The position numbers and the translations under genes were made by a program. A stretch of 43,574 nt of DNA from IMG/VR virus record IMGVR_UViG_3300048597_000098, positions 1 to 43,574 of that record; one strand, written 5' to 3'. Shown piece after piece: positions 32,117-39,521 of the stretch. The stretch is from a virus. The notes under the pieces are model-generated. The model was not told where the DNA came from. It did no database searches and worked only from the letters and a program-made list of their open reading frames with translations. The first letter of the stretch is position 1. Each line of letters begins with the position of its first letter.

Positions 32117-33010
32117 CTAGGCCCGTTTAAAAAACTTCCTCGAAAATGCGTCGAGGTCATCCGTATCGTCCGGCACCGTTGCCCGACTGCCTGACCCGCG
32201 AACGGATTGCATGGGCTCTGGAGCCTGTGTGACCTTGCGGGGAGGGGGTGCGGCCGTCTTGACCTCGAACCTCGCCAACCACAAAGCCTGCTTTGCCAGT
32301 GGTTGCCGGAACAGATCGGCGGCTTCCTCGGGATTGCTGGCCAGATGGTAAAATGCCTCGGCAGCAACGTCAGAGTCGGCGATGACCTGAGCGGCCTCCT
32401 TCGAGATGCCGGCCAGAGCCCCGCTCAGAACAACCTCGTCGAAGTCGTCGAACTTTGCTCGGCCAACGGTCTGGATGGCGTTTGCTTTTTCTTGGAGTGC
32501 AGCGACTTCGCGCTGGGCAGCTTGGGCCTGCTGCGCGGCTTCATTCTGTTTCGCCAGTTCCTCACGGAACGCTGCGAGTTCGACTTTGGCCTCGAACTTG
32601 GCCGTATCGCGCATGAACTGCGGGTCGAGTTCCCCATACCGATAATTTTCGGGATTTGGGGCTTCCGACGCCGTATCATTACCCTTTTCGGGCTTTTCCG
32701 TCAAGGGGGCAGCTTCGGCTGGCTTCTGCGCGGCCTTGAGGGCTTCGAGTTCGCGGCGGAACTGCTCACGCTCGTAGGTCAGCTTCTTGATGCGATCCGC
32801 GGTGGAACGGCCCTTCTTGGGCTGTTCTTCGGTCTTTTCGGCCGTTTCGTCTGCCTCGGGAGCGTCCTCGGGCGTCCCCGACTCTTCGACAGGCGCTTCC
32901 TCCTCGGGAGCCGGTTCAGGAGTCGGTGTGACGGTTTCGACCGGCGCATCGCCGCCATTCATGGTGGCGATAAAGTCGTCTAGGTTGCTCGTGTCCTCAG
33001 GCATCGTCAT
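32117..33010 (-). CDS. Scaffold protein
   Basis: 297 residues, very acidic and Pro/Glu-rich N-terminus (PTPEPAPEEEAPVEESGTPE), central coiled coil (YEREQFRRELEALKAAQK; FREELAKQNEAAQQAQAAQR), and a basic C-terminus (DAFSRKFFKRA) that could bind coat, as in P22 gp8 (303 residues). It lies between portal and coat, the scaffold position. ATG at 33010 has AGGAGA upstream; ATG 33004 is an alternative. It overlaps the portal stop. Confidence 0.82.
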   Translation of the reverse strand: MTMPEDTSNLDDFIATMNGGDAPVETVTPTPEPAPEEEAPVEESGTPEDAPEADETAEKTEEQPKKGRSTADRIKKLTYEREQFRRELEALKAAQKPAEAAPLTEKPEKGNDTASEAPNPENYRYGELDPQFMRDTAKFEAKVELAAFREELAKQNEAAQQAQAAQREVAALQEKANAIQTVGRAKFDDFDEVVLSGALAGISKEAAQVIADSDVAAEAFYHLASNPEEAADLFRQPLAKQALWLARFEVKTAAPPPRKVTQAPEPMQSVRGSGSRATVPDDTDDLDAFSRKFFKRA

Positions 33011-35048
33011 TCTCGTCTCCTGTCGCAGTTTCGGAATCGGCGGCGATGGCCGTCTCGACGACTCTCAGGCGAGCCTGAAAATCGCGGTCGAGATTCTTGC
33101 CCGCCACATCGGCAGCGCGAGCCTCGGCGTTCGACATTTCAGCCGCAGCAGCCGCCATGAGTTGCTGCGCGCGAGCGTCGCTTTCGCGAGCCTTGGCTTT
33201 CTTGACCTCGATGTCAGCCATTGCGTCCTCCAGTTGGACGCGCTCGGCAATCATCTGCTTCTGCTGCATCTGCTGACGCTGGGCCTTCATTTCCGGCGTC
33301 ATCTCGTCCTCGGGAACGTCGATACCGAGAGTCTGACGCGCACGATCCGCCCACTTGTCAGCACCCGGCCAATCCTGGCCCTCGGCGAGAAGATCGACGA
33401 ACTTGAGGGCTTCCGGCCCGATGGCGTTGGCGAACGCGGTCATCTGCTCGGCCGCAAGCTGGCGCTTCGTGATGGTGCTGGGGCCGGTCGAAACCGACAC
33501 GCCATACTTGCCAATCGTCACGTCCGTATTCGGGTCAAGCGGGTCGTTGATGACGATTTCTGCGGCCTTGTTGTCATCGCCCATGATGACCAGAACGCGC
33601 GTCGAATCGTAAATCGTCGGGATAAGCTCGTTGATGACCTTCGCGCACTCCTCGTCGGCCATGCGCATCCGGTCGCGGTAGTGGTAGCTGCCAAGGTCGG
33701 CCATTGCCTGCCGCTCTTGGATCGCCTTGCCGGACACCTCGTTCGACTTCTGGCCGAGAGTGGCTTCGTGGATGTTGGAAACGTCGCGGATGTCTTGTTC
33801 CGCCGCCGCGGCCTGTTGCAGCAGACCGGCGTCCATCGGGGTCGGCGGGATACGCTCGGGCTTGACGCCTTCCGCGTTGAACATCAGCAGCGGGTCGTCG
33901 GAAAGGTGGCTGTTGCGCCAATCCTTCTCGTAACCGCTCACGGCGTCCTTGGTGGCGATCCACTTGTTGCGCGGCGCTGCCACCAGCCCTTCGGCGATGA
34001 CCGAGCGATAGTAGTTATTGAGGCGCACGGGGTCCTTGAGGAACCGCACCAGCCCCCAGCGGTAAACCTTGGCGCCGTTGCGGAGTTCCCAGCCCGGCAC
34101 GAAAAACACCGGAACGCGGCTGATAGGCAGGTCATACGGCCCGTCGAGAATGGCAGCACCCGAGCACAGATAGCCCTGGCAGAAACGCCGGGGCACGGTG
34201 CGGACATAGGGCTGGCCGTTCGGCCGCATCATGACGACGCCGGCTGCCAGCGCCATCTGGAGTTGCGCGTCGTCAGCGACTTCTTTCGTCGTGCCGTCCT
34301 TAAGGAGAACGAGGGTCTTTTCGCCCTTCTCGATCATGCGCCAATACATGACGACCTTGACGGTATCCTGCCCGAACCACTCGACGTTGCCGTTGTATTG
34401 CGCCGTGGCAAAATCGACTTCCGCAGCCCAAGGGTAGCGCGCCTTGTAAACATGCGTGGGGAGGTCGTCGGCCACCCAGGCGTAGTTGGCATCAGCGCCG
34501 GTCGGTTCGACGGACATTTCATCCTTGACCGCCGCAAGGGGGTCGGCAACCGGCTTGATCTTGATGTCCTGCTCAAACACGTCGTCGCCAGCGTATTCGA
34601 GGCACAGGTGGAACGCACCCATGCCGGCGATCACCTGATACTTGTTGGCCTCGTCGCGGGCAAAATCCGCCGCGGAGTTCTTGTAGATGCTCTTGATGAT
34701 GCCCTGGCGGACTTCGGCGATTTCCTTGGTGCCGCCCTTGTCGGGATACACCCGGATTTCCGTCTCGTTCAGCAGCCGGTTGTTCACGACCTGCCCGACA
34801 TAGGCCGGGAGGTTGTTCTTGCTCAGAACGGGCTTGCCGGCCTTCTCGCGGCGGGCTCGCACCGCGTCGTCCCACTGGCGCCCGTAGGTGAACTCGATGT
34901 CCTCGATGGCAGCGCGGCGGTTGTGGTCGTCGGCGTCGATGGCATGGTCATACCGCTCGCGCATTTCCTTCAAGAACGCTTCGGATGACTCGTAGCCATC
35001 CGGCGTTGCCGGAATCTTGCGCTTCTTGAGGTCGGTGTCGTTCGCCAT
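32997..35048 (-). CDS. Portal protein (P22 gp1-like)
   Basis: 683 residues, near the 725 of P22 portal. Typical signatures: FTYGRQWDDAVRARREKAGK, LSKNNLPAYVGQVVNNRLLN, then the long C-terminal helical barrel (KAQRQQMQQKQMIAERVQLE; DIEVKKAKARESDARAQQLM). It forms the dodecameric DNA entry channel. ATG at 35048 is two bases after the terminase stop; this shorter start is preferred over upstream in-frame codons because the conserved part begins immediately after. Confidence 0.88.
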   Translation of the reverse strand: MANDTDLKKRKIPATPDGYESSEAFLKEMRERYDHAIDADDHNRRAAIEDIEFTYGRQWDDAVRARREKAGKPVLSKNNLPAYVGQVVNNRLLNETEIRVYPDKGGTKEIAEVRQGIIKSIYKNSAADFARDEANKYQVIAGMGAFHLCLEYAGDDVFEQDIKIKPVADPLAAVKDEMSVEPTGADANYAWVADDLPTHVYKARYPWAAEVDFATAQYNGNVEWFGQDTVKVVMYWRMIEKGEKTLVLLKDGTTKEVADDAQLQMALAAGVVMMRPNGQPYVRTVPRRFCQGYLCSGAAILDGPYDLPISRVPVFFVPGWELRNGAKVYRWGLVRFLKDPVRLNNYYRSVIAEGLVAAPRNKWIATKDAVSGYEKDWRNSHLSDDPLLMFNAEGVKPERIPPTPMDAGLLQQAAAAEQDIRDVSNIHEATLGQKSNEVSGKAIQERQAMADLGSYHYRDRMRMADEECAKVINELIPTIYDSTRVLVIMGDDNKAAEIVINDPLDPNTDVTIGKYGVSVSTGPSTITKRQLAAEQMTAFANAIGPEALKFVDLLAEGQDWPGADKWADRARQTLGIDVPEDEMTPEMKAQRQQMQQKQMIAERVQLEDAMADIEVKKAKARESDARAQQLMAAAAAEMSNAEARAADVAGKNLDRDFQARLRVVETAIAADSETATGDENDDA

Positions 35049-35049
35049 G

Positions 35050-36669
35050 CTACCCCATCCAAGAATTCGGACCCGCGTATGACAGGTCGGGTTCATATGT
35101 GACCGGGCGGGCCGGATCGACGCGCTCGGGTTCGCGTTCGCGCTCGGGGAAATACTCCTTGGACGCGAACGTCAATGCCGCAGCATCCCCCAAGTCGGGC
35201 GAACGCAGCCCGGCCTTCTTCATATCAGCCTTCGACATCAAAAGCCAGTCGCCGTTCGTTCGGTGGATTTGCTTGACGCTCACGAGGTCGCTCGAAAGGT
35301 CGTCAATATTGGGAATACTGGCGCAGCCTTCCGAATCTTCCAACCAGTCTTTCAACCTTCCCCACATCTCGGCGCGACGGTTTTCGGGGCCGACCCGCGT
35401 CTTGTTCGCCATCTTCGCTTGTGAGGGTGAGCCAAAAGCAACCGAACGTATCACTGTCGCGTATTTCGGGTCCAGTGACCGCAAGTTGGTTATCAAGTAT
35501 TGCCCGATGTTTCCGCTGTCGATGTTCACGCGGTCGGGTTTGCACGAGTCGATGACTTCTCGAATCCACGCTGTAGCCTCCGCCTGGTTGATCTTGTTGC
35601 GCCACTCGCACTTGGTTATGGCGTTACCGCGGCGATGAACAATGGCGAAACGATCCCCGCCACCGCCAGCAGGGTCAATGCCAATGATAAGGGGACCGGA
35701 CGGTTCAGTATCCCGGCCACGCGCTCGGAGAACAGCGGCCGGGTTGATGAACGTGTCGGTTTCGGTGCTTGACCACGCGTCATCGGGGCAGGTGGGATAC
35801 TCACGGTTGAACCTCGCAAGGCCGAGTTCGGAGACTTTCATCCGGCGCCACATCATTTGGGCGTCCGAGAGGCCATAGGCGGCGGCGATATCGACTTCCG
35901 AGGCGGTCACGTCGTCCGGCGCCGTCGGATCCAGCTTGAAGCCGTCCTTGACCGGGAAATGATACTCTTTCTGGACATACCAGGGGATGAAAACGGATTC
36001 GTAGAGGTCGCCGCCGCTCTGGCCCTTCTGGAACATCTCGAAAAACTTGCCGGTCGGGCCGCCAGAGGTCGATTCGAGGATGATTTCGGTGCCGGGCATG
36101 AGCGCCACGCACTGGACGGACGACGCGAAGTGGCTCTCGGCGTTCATCCAGAACCCGAACTCCGAGCCGTGGAACAAGTTAATGTCGTCTCCGCGGCCAC
36201 CTTCCTGGTTGCCAGCCGTCGCCACGGTGTAGGAGCCTTCGAGGCCCGGAAAAGTCATTTTCTTGGCGTTGTCGGTGCCGACAGCCGGCGCGAAAGGGTT
36301 GTATTTCTGAAACCGCTCGACCATCGAGAACAGCGCCTCGGATGACGCCTTCTCGTGGGAGAGGATATAGACCTTGCGGCCAAAGGTGAGGGCCGCGCGG
36401 TGGTAGAATCGTGCCGCCACGTAGGTCGAGAACCCCTGCCGGCGTCCCTTGAGCCCGACGATACGCACCATTCCGGTGCGGCGTTTCTGGTCCTCAATCG
36501 CCGCATGGAGTTGCAACTGGGCGTCGTTGAACTCCAGCGGGACAAGGTTGCCTTCTTTGTTCAGAATCTTGAGCGCGTCTCGGGCAAAGGTCTGGAGGCC
36601 CGTGTTGGGGTCGCGCCACCGCCGCAGGTTCTCTTTCAGCCGGGCCTGGAGTTCGCTGGCGTCAGCCAT
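35050..36669 (-). CDS. Terminase large subunit
   Basis: 539 residues, DNA-packaging motor and headful nuclease. N-terminal ATPase: variant Walker A KGRRQGFST at 74-82, HGSE at 167-170 as the Walker B/catalytic carboxylate region, coupling motif ESTSGG at 199-204. The C-terminal RNase H-like nuclease shows IIGIDPAGGGGDR, VNIDSGNIGQYL and SPDLGDAAALTF, each carrying a likely metal-binding Asp. The Walker A without canonical GKS is normal for this terminase group. ATG at 36669 overlaps the 64-residue gene. Confidence 0.92.
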   Translation of the reverse strand: MADASELQARLKENLRRWRDPNTGLQTFARDALKILNKEGNLVPLEFNDAQLQLHAAIEDQKRRTGMVRIVGLKGRRQGFSTYVAARFYHRAALTFGRKVYILSHEKASSEALFSMVERFQKYNPFAPAVGTDNAKKMTFPGLEGSYTVATAGNQEGGRGDDINLFHGSEFGFWMNAESHFASSVQCVALMPGTEIILESTSGGPTGKFFEMFQKGQSGGDLYESVFIPWYVQKEYHFPVKDGFKLDPTAPDDVTASEVDIAAAYGLSDAQMMWRRMKVSELGLARFNREYPTCPDDAWSSTETDTFINPAAVLRARGRDTEPSGPLIIGIDPAGGGGDRFAIVHRRGNAITKCEWRNKINQAEATAWIREVIDSCKPDRVNIDSGNIGQYLITNLRSLDPKYATVIRSVAFGSPSQAKMANKTRVGPENRRAEMWGRLKDWLEDSEGCASIPNIDDLSSDLVSVKQIHRTNGDWLLMSKADMKKAGLRSPDLGDAAALTFASKEYFPEREREPERVDPARPVTYEPDLSYAGPNSWMG

Positions 36670-36856
36670 CGGCAGGGGACAGCCGGAAAGCGTCGATGGT
36701 CGCTTGGTTCAGGTTGCCTTCGTTGACCCACGCGATGCTGTATTCGATCCCTCTGCTGAATATCGCGATCCCTACGACGGTAAAAGCCATGCGGGAATCG
36801 CTGTCCACATAAACCTTGTCGCCAATTGCGTGGTCAAACTCAGCAACCCACTTCAT
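36662..36856 (-). CDS. 64-residue beta-barrel-like protein
   Basis: 64 residues with an SH3-like strand pattern (GDKVYVDSDSRMAFTVVGIA, GIEYSIAWVNEGN, QATIDAFRLS). Similar short GDxV...Y.V.W..EG proteins are common near phage packaging genes and remain unnamed. ATG at 36856, four bases after the stop of the previous gene. Confidence 0.65.
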   Translation of the reverse strand: MKWVAEFDHAIGDKVYVDSDSRMAFTVVGIAIFSRGIEYSIAWVNEGNLNQATIDAFRLSPADG

Positions 36857-36860
36857 TAGG

Positions 36861-37103
36861 TCACTTCTTCGGTTCGTGGTAGCCCGAGCGCAGCCGCGCG
36901 TCCTCGAACGGCTCCTCGACGCCGATCTGGCGGGCCGCGTTGTTGGCGAACTTCTTGCCAAAGGTCGCCATGTTGGCGCCAAAGGACTGCTTGTTCGGGT
37001 CGGCGCGGGACGGTGCCGCGGGCTTGTATGCCTGGCCGGCTGACTTCTGCATGGCCTTGACCTTCGCGTCAGCCATTGCCTTTTCCTTGTCGGTCATGCC
37101 CAT
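36861..37103 (-). CDS. Hypothetical basic protein
   Basis: 80 residues, Lys/Ala-rich (MGMTDKEKAMADAKVKAMQK, then KQSFGANMATFGKKFANNAA), probably disordered and basic. ATG at 37103 follows the preceding stop by one base. Located just upstream of the terminase group; role unknown. Confidence 0.6.
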   Translation of the reverse strand: MGMTDKEKAMADAKVKAMQKSAGQAYKPAAPSRADPNKQSFGANMATFGKKFANNAARQIGVEEPFEDARLRSGYHEPKK

Positions 37104-37104
37104 G

Positions 37105-37230
37105 TCAGATTTTCCACTTGTTGAAGATGTGCTCGGCCAGCCAGAACATCCCGGCGCCGATCCCAACCGCCACCGCTACCCCGATGGAGAACGCAATCAG
37201 GCTGAGAAGAACCGCAGCGCCGGTCGTCAT
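37105..37230 (-). CDS. 41-residue single-span membrane protein
   Basis: 41 residues: MTTGAAVLLSLIAFSIGVAV, AVGIGAGMFWLAEHIFNKWK. One long hydrophobic, Gly/Ala-rich span and a basic C-terminus. ATG at 37230 overlaps the preceding 23-residue gene (ATGA). Function unknown. Confidence 0.6.
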   Translation of the reverse strand: MTTGAAVLLSLIAFSIGVAVAVGIGAGMFWLAEHIFNKWKI

Positions 37231-37298
37231 TTCGACCACGCACGATGGAACGCAGCGAAAATGATGCCCGCGATCAGGGTGAGGTCTGCGGGGGTCAT
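37227..37298 (-). CDS. 23-residue micro-gene
   Basis: ATG at 37298 to TGA at 37227 gives MTPADLTLIAGIIFAAFHRA-WSK, a hydrophobic amphipathic peptide. ATGA overlaps on both sides (with 37295 and 37230) make it a good candidate for a translated gene in spite of the length. Confidence 0.5.
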   Translation of the reverse strand: MTPADLTLIAGIIFAAFHRAWSK

Positions 37299-37402
37299 CG
37301 CTTGCACTTCCTCTTTTTGCCGCTGCCATTCTTCTTGCCTGGCTTGGAGGGCATGGCTTTCGGGATGCCGGATTTCGTCGCGGGGGTTTTGGTCTTAGTC
37401 AT
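37295..37402 (-). CDS. Small very basic protein
   Basis: 35 residues from ATG 37402 (39 from ATG 37414): MTKTKTPATKSGIPKAMPSK, ending GSGKKRKCKR. Lys-rich and disordered, suggesting nucleic-acid contact. No Shine-Dalgarno is obvious, so expression probably depends on coupling with the upstream Acb2-like gene. Confidence 0.5.
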   Translation of the reverse strand: MTKTKTPATKSGIPKAMPSKPGKKNGSGKKRKCKR

Positions 37403-37403
37403 T

Positions 37404-37643
37404 TCAACCGACATTGGCCCGAACGGCAGCGTCTTTGGCTTCAAGCAGCTTTCGCAGCGCAACAGTGCGCTCGGCGTTCCGCGGCACCAACGCAATAGTG
37501 CTGCTCGCCAGTTCGTAAAACTTGAACGAGACTACCTGGAGGCGCGGCGGCAGGTGCGCGTAGTGAAAGTAGCGCAAGATGGGGTCGGCAGCGAGTTGCT
37601 CGTCGGTAAAGCCTGCCGGGGCCGAAAAAATCTCGTCGCTCAT
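37404..37643 (-). CDS. Acb2/Tad1-like cyclic-nucleotide sponge candidate
   Basis: 79 residues. Residues 22-77 (ILRYFHYAHLPPRLQVVSF ... KFYELASSTI ... NAERTVALRKLLEAKDAAVR) match the helical-hairpin pattern of the Acb2/Tad1 domain: a first helix after HLPP.LQ.VS, a loop with P..(R/E)ER, and a second helix T.ALRKLLEAKDAAVRA. Proteins of this group bind cyclic oligonucleotide or cADPR signals and so block CBASS or Thoeris defence. A strong Shine-Dalgarno (GAGGAGGA) precedes ATG 37643. It lies in the late operon upstream of the terminase. Call is by pattern memory; ligand is unknown. Confidence 0.68.
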   Translation of the reverse strand: MSDEIFSAPAGFTDEQLAADPILRYFHYAHLPPRLQVVSFKFYELASSTIALVPRNAERTVALRKLLEAKDAAVRANVG

Positions 37644-37981
37644 CAGAAGTCCTCCTCGCTAAAGTCAGCATCCTCGGGTTCGACGACATCGTAACCGGAG
37701 CCTTCCTCCAAATCAAGGGCTTTGACTGCTTCTTCGATTGTGACCTTGCCAGTGACTTCGACCTGGCGGGGGCTGGAGATGATCTTGGTGAACATCTTGG
37801 TGTAAAACTCGCCGGGGTTCTCGTCGGCCCACTCTGCCATGCGAGCAACGCCGCCGATCTGTTCAAATACGGTAAGCACCACCGCCCCGCTGTGCCGGCC
37901 AATGTTGGCGTAGAGCGCCGGGTCAATGGCCGGGGGATTGGCAAGATGCTTGGGCTGCCGTTTGGCGGGCGGGGGAGGCAT
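37643..37981 (-). CDS. Candidate terminase small subunit
   Basis: 112 residues: proline-rich basic N-terminus (MPPPPAKRQPKHLANPP), then a helical core (VFEQIGGVARMAEWADENPG, EFYTKMFTKIISSPRQVEV) and an acidic C-terminus. The segment with GG...MAEWA..NP.EFYTK......P is common in phage proteins encoded just before the large terminase and is often taken as the small subunit. No clear HTH can be seen, so the call is tentative. Confidence 0.5.
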   Translation of the reverse strand: MPPPPAKRQPKHLANPPAIDPALYANIGRHSGAVVLTVFEQIGGVARMAEWADENPGEFYTKMFTKIISSPRQVEVTGKVTIEEAVKALDLEEGSGYDVVEPEDADFSEEDF

Positions 37982-38166
37982 CAGTTGACATCAAAAATAC
38001 GAAACGGCCCCAGCACGAGCCCTGACGGTTCTTCCCGGCCGTCGGGGTAAACCGTCACCAACGTCATGTGGGACTTCTGAACGGTCTTGCCGGCGGCCGT
38101 GGTGATTCGTTCCCCGAGCACTTCCCGGTTGACTACTCGGCCGATTTGGTAGGGTTTAGGGGTCAT
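37981..38166 (-). CDS. Hypothetical 61-residue protein
   Basis: 61 residues, beta-rich (RVVNREVLGERITTAAGKTV, MTLVTVYPDGREEPSGLVLG). ATG at 38166 lies two bases after the upstream stop. No recognised family. Confidence 0.62.
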   Translation of the reverse strand: MTPKPYQIGRVVNREVLGERITTAAGKTVQKSHMTLVTVYPDGREEPSGLVLGPFRIFDVN

Positions 38167-38167
38167 G

Positions 38168-38341
38168 TCAATTCACCGTCGGCTTTTCGGGAGGGGTAGG
38201 GCGCTCGCCGGACAGGGCGTAATGGGTCAGCACATCGCAGACGTTGATGAGGTCGAGGACGCCAAACGCGCACCCGTGGGTAGCCAGCATGTCGAAGGCC
38301 ATGTGCATGAGTTCCACACGCATTTCCGGGTCAGCGTCCAC
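38168..38341 (-). CDS. First gene of the late operon, 57-residue protein
   Basis: 57 residues from GTG 38341: VDADPEMRVELMHMAFDMLA, then CAFGVLDLINVCDVLTHYAL, helical. GTG is chosen because AAAGGAGA (38356-38349) lies seven bases upstream. A longer reading from TTG 38392 would start inside the -35 box of the candidate promoter and is rejected. Function unknown. Confidence 0.6.
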   Translation of the reverse strand: MDADPEMRVELMHMAFDMLATHGCAFGVLDLINVCDVLTHYALSGERPTPPEKPTVN

Positions 38342-38362
38342 GCAGGCATCTCCTTTCTGGCA

Positions 38363-38392
38363 AGTGTAGATTGTCTGGGGTGGGGGTGTCAA
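38363..38392 (-). promoter_or_regulatory. Candidate leftward late promoter
   Basis: On the minus strand TTGACA (38392-38387) and TACACT (38368-38363) with spacing 18; read as the alphaproteobacterial form it is ATTGAC-N18-CTACAC. Transcription would begin near 38356, leaving only a very short leader before the Shine-Dalgarno of the first late gene. It would drive the whole 23-kb operon. Confidence 0.5.
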
Positions 38393-38402
38393 TCGTCTTG
38401 AT

Positions 38403-38446
38403 GTAGTAAAGTGGCTGGGTTTGGGTAAAATTGCGTAGTAAAGTGG
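38403..38446. repeat. Two identical 12-base operator-like repeats
   Basis: GTAGTAAAGTGG occurs at 38403-38414 and again at 38435-38446, 32 bases apart (about three helical turns). On the minus strand both read CCACTTTACTAC and lie 10 and 42 bases upstream of the late -35 box, a position fitting an activator or repressor. An inverted 9-base copy is at 38607-38615. The remaining part of the 38342-38686 gap holds a C-rich stretch (38510-38523) and no supported gene. Confidence 0.6.
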
Positions 38447-38606
38447 TCTGAAATGGCCGGAATTATTTGAGAGCGGCAGGACCGGCCCGCGATGTTCCAG
38501 CCCGAACCTACCCCCCCCCTCCCGCCGAATCGTTCCGGGTCCCTCTTTTGAGTCGCGCTCACATCGACCTGGCCTCGGGATGATCGAGGCTATGCAACGT
38601 CGCTAG

Positions 38607-38643
38607 CTTTACTACTTGACTAGATGCGGCAACATTACTAGAG
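38607..38643 (+). promoter_or_regulatory. Candidate rightward promoter with abutting operator copy
   Basis: CTTGAC (38615-38620), N17, CTAGAG (38638-38643), reading toward the 38687 gene. The -10 is weak. CTTTACTAC at 38607-38615 directly abuts the -35 box, in the same orientation relative to transcription as the two copies upstream of the late promoter. Confidence 0.42.
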
Positions 38644-38686
38644 GGGGGCATGCCCGATTCGCGGCATATCAAGAGGAGTGAGACAG

Positions 38687-38932
38687 ATGGCGATTTTGAA
38701 AGCGAACAAGGCTGGAATGCGTGACCTCTACATTGCGGAACTGCAAGCCCGCTACCCGTTCTACACCGAAGGATCGAGACCGTTGGAAATGGCGCGCAAG
38801 GCCGTGGATGCCGCGCTGGCCGGCAAAATGGAACTTGAGGGGGAGTGCTGGGCACGGGTGCTGGATACATATTCGCTGCCGCGTAACATTACGATGAAAG
38901 CCTTGGCGGCGCTCCCGGAAAGCGCGGCATGA
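38687..38932 (+). CDS. Hypothetical protein
   Basis: 81 residues, helical (MAILKANKAGMRDLYIAELQ, then MARKAVDAALAGKMELEGEC, ITMKALAALP). AGAGGAG sits eight bases before ATG 38687; an upstream in-frame GTG at 38678 lies inside that site and is rejected. First gene of the right-hand rightward cluster; overlaps the next gene (ATGA). Confidence 0.68.
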   Translation: MAILKANKAGMRDLYIAELQARYPFYTEGSRPLEMARKAVDAALAGKMELEGECWARVLDTYSLPRNITMKALAALPESAA

Positions 38933-39120
38933 TCCGGCGCGGCGATTTCGTCGTCATCAAGCCGGAGTTTCAAGACCCCGGCGATGACAAGTATCAATGG
39001 CTGGCTGTTGACGATGAGTCCGCTGGGCGCGTCACCATCTCGCCAGTCGGCACGGGGCTCGCTATCCCGCCGCGCCATGTTGTGCGGGTTTCGATGCTCG
39101 AAAATCAGGAAAGGAATTAG
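38929..39120 (+). CDS. Small beta-rich protein
   Basis: 63 residues, SH3-like: MIRRGDFVVIKPEFQDPGDD, then YQWLAVDDESAGRVTISPVG, PPRHVVRVSMLE. Likely a small nucleic-acid or protein-binding barrel, no named family. ATG overlaps the previous stop. Confidence 0.65.
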   Translation: MIRRGDFVVIKPEFQDPGDDKYQWLAVDDESAGRVTISPVGTGLAIPPRHVVRVSMLENQERN

Positions 39121-39122
39121 AG

Positions 39123-39305
39123 ATGGCTGGAAATGTTGTCTGGGCTGTCAGCTACTATGTTGACGCGGAACGCTATTGGCAATTTGCGGGCGAGGGCTCG
39201 CGGGATTGGGCGCTGGCGCGGGCTGATCTGTTGCGAGCGGCTGGCCATAAGCAAGTCAGGGTCAGGTGGCGCGGGACCGGGGAGCCGATTGCCGCAGTGG
39301 AGTGA
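39123..39305 (+). CDS. Hypothetical protein
   Basis: 60 residues, rich in Trp and Arg (VVWAVSYYVDAERYWQFAGE, then LLRAAGHKQVRVRWRGTGEP). ATG 39123 lies two bases after the previous stop. Not recognised. It ends just before the gene-free inverted-repeat segment. Confidence 0.6.
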   Translation: MAGNVVWAVSYYVDAERYWQFAGEGSRDWALARADLLRAAGHKQVRVRWRGTGEPIAAVE

Positions 39306-39331
39306 CCAGGCCAATCTGACCAGACAGTCAA

Positions 39332-39374
39332 GTTAGGATTCTAACATTCCATCTCACAATGTTAGAATCCTAAC
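39332..39374. repeat. 17-bp perfect inverted repeat
   Basis: GTTAGGATTCTAACATT (39332-39348) and its exact reverse complement (39358-39374), separated by nine bases. Each arm contains a smaller GTTAG-N4-CTAAC palindrome, so the element also holds two operator-like dyads. AT-rich compared with the surroundings. It could be a replication origin component, an operator or a transcript hairpin; no T-tract follows. Confidence 0.85.
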
Positions 39375-39453
39375 ACCCCAACCCTACCTAAGCGCGCCCC
39401 CTACTGATCTGGGCGGAACTTGTGTAGGGAGGGGGTCGGACGGGGCGATGACA

Positions 39454-39504
39454 GTGAAGCATCTCCCTAAAGTAGTGCTCCGGCACTACTTTAGTTTGCT
39501 TCAC
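39454..39504. repeat. Nested 12-bp + 7-bp inverted repeat
   Basis: Inner arms CTAAAGTAGTGC (39467-39478) and GCACTACTTTAG (39483-39494) around the tetraloop TCCG, outer arms GTGAAGC (39454-39460) and GCTTCAC (39498-39504) with a small internal loop. A 19-bp interrupted stem with a stable UUCG-like loop suggests a structured RNA or terminator-like element. Confidence 0.8.
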
Positions 39505-39521
39505 TTGTCAACCCTCTCCGG

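Noticed and set aside
30435-32120. 561-codon open frame on the plus strand
   Set aside because: Antisense to the coat protein gene, whose P22-like sequence is clear.
32787-34988. 733-codon open frame on the plus strand
   Set aside because: Antisense to the portal and scaffold genes; no domain pattern, opposite to the operon direction.
38342-38392. Upstream TTG start for the first late gene
   Set aside because: The TTG is part of the -35 box; GTG 38341 has a good Shine-Dalgarno.
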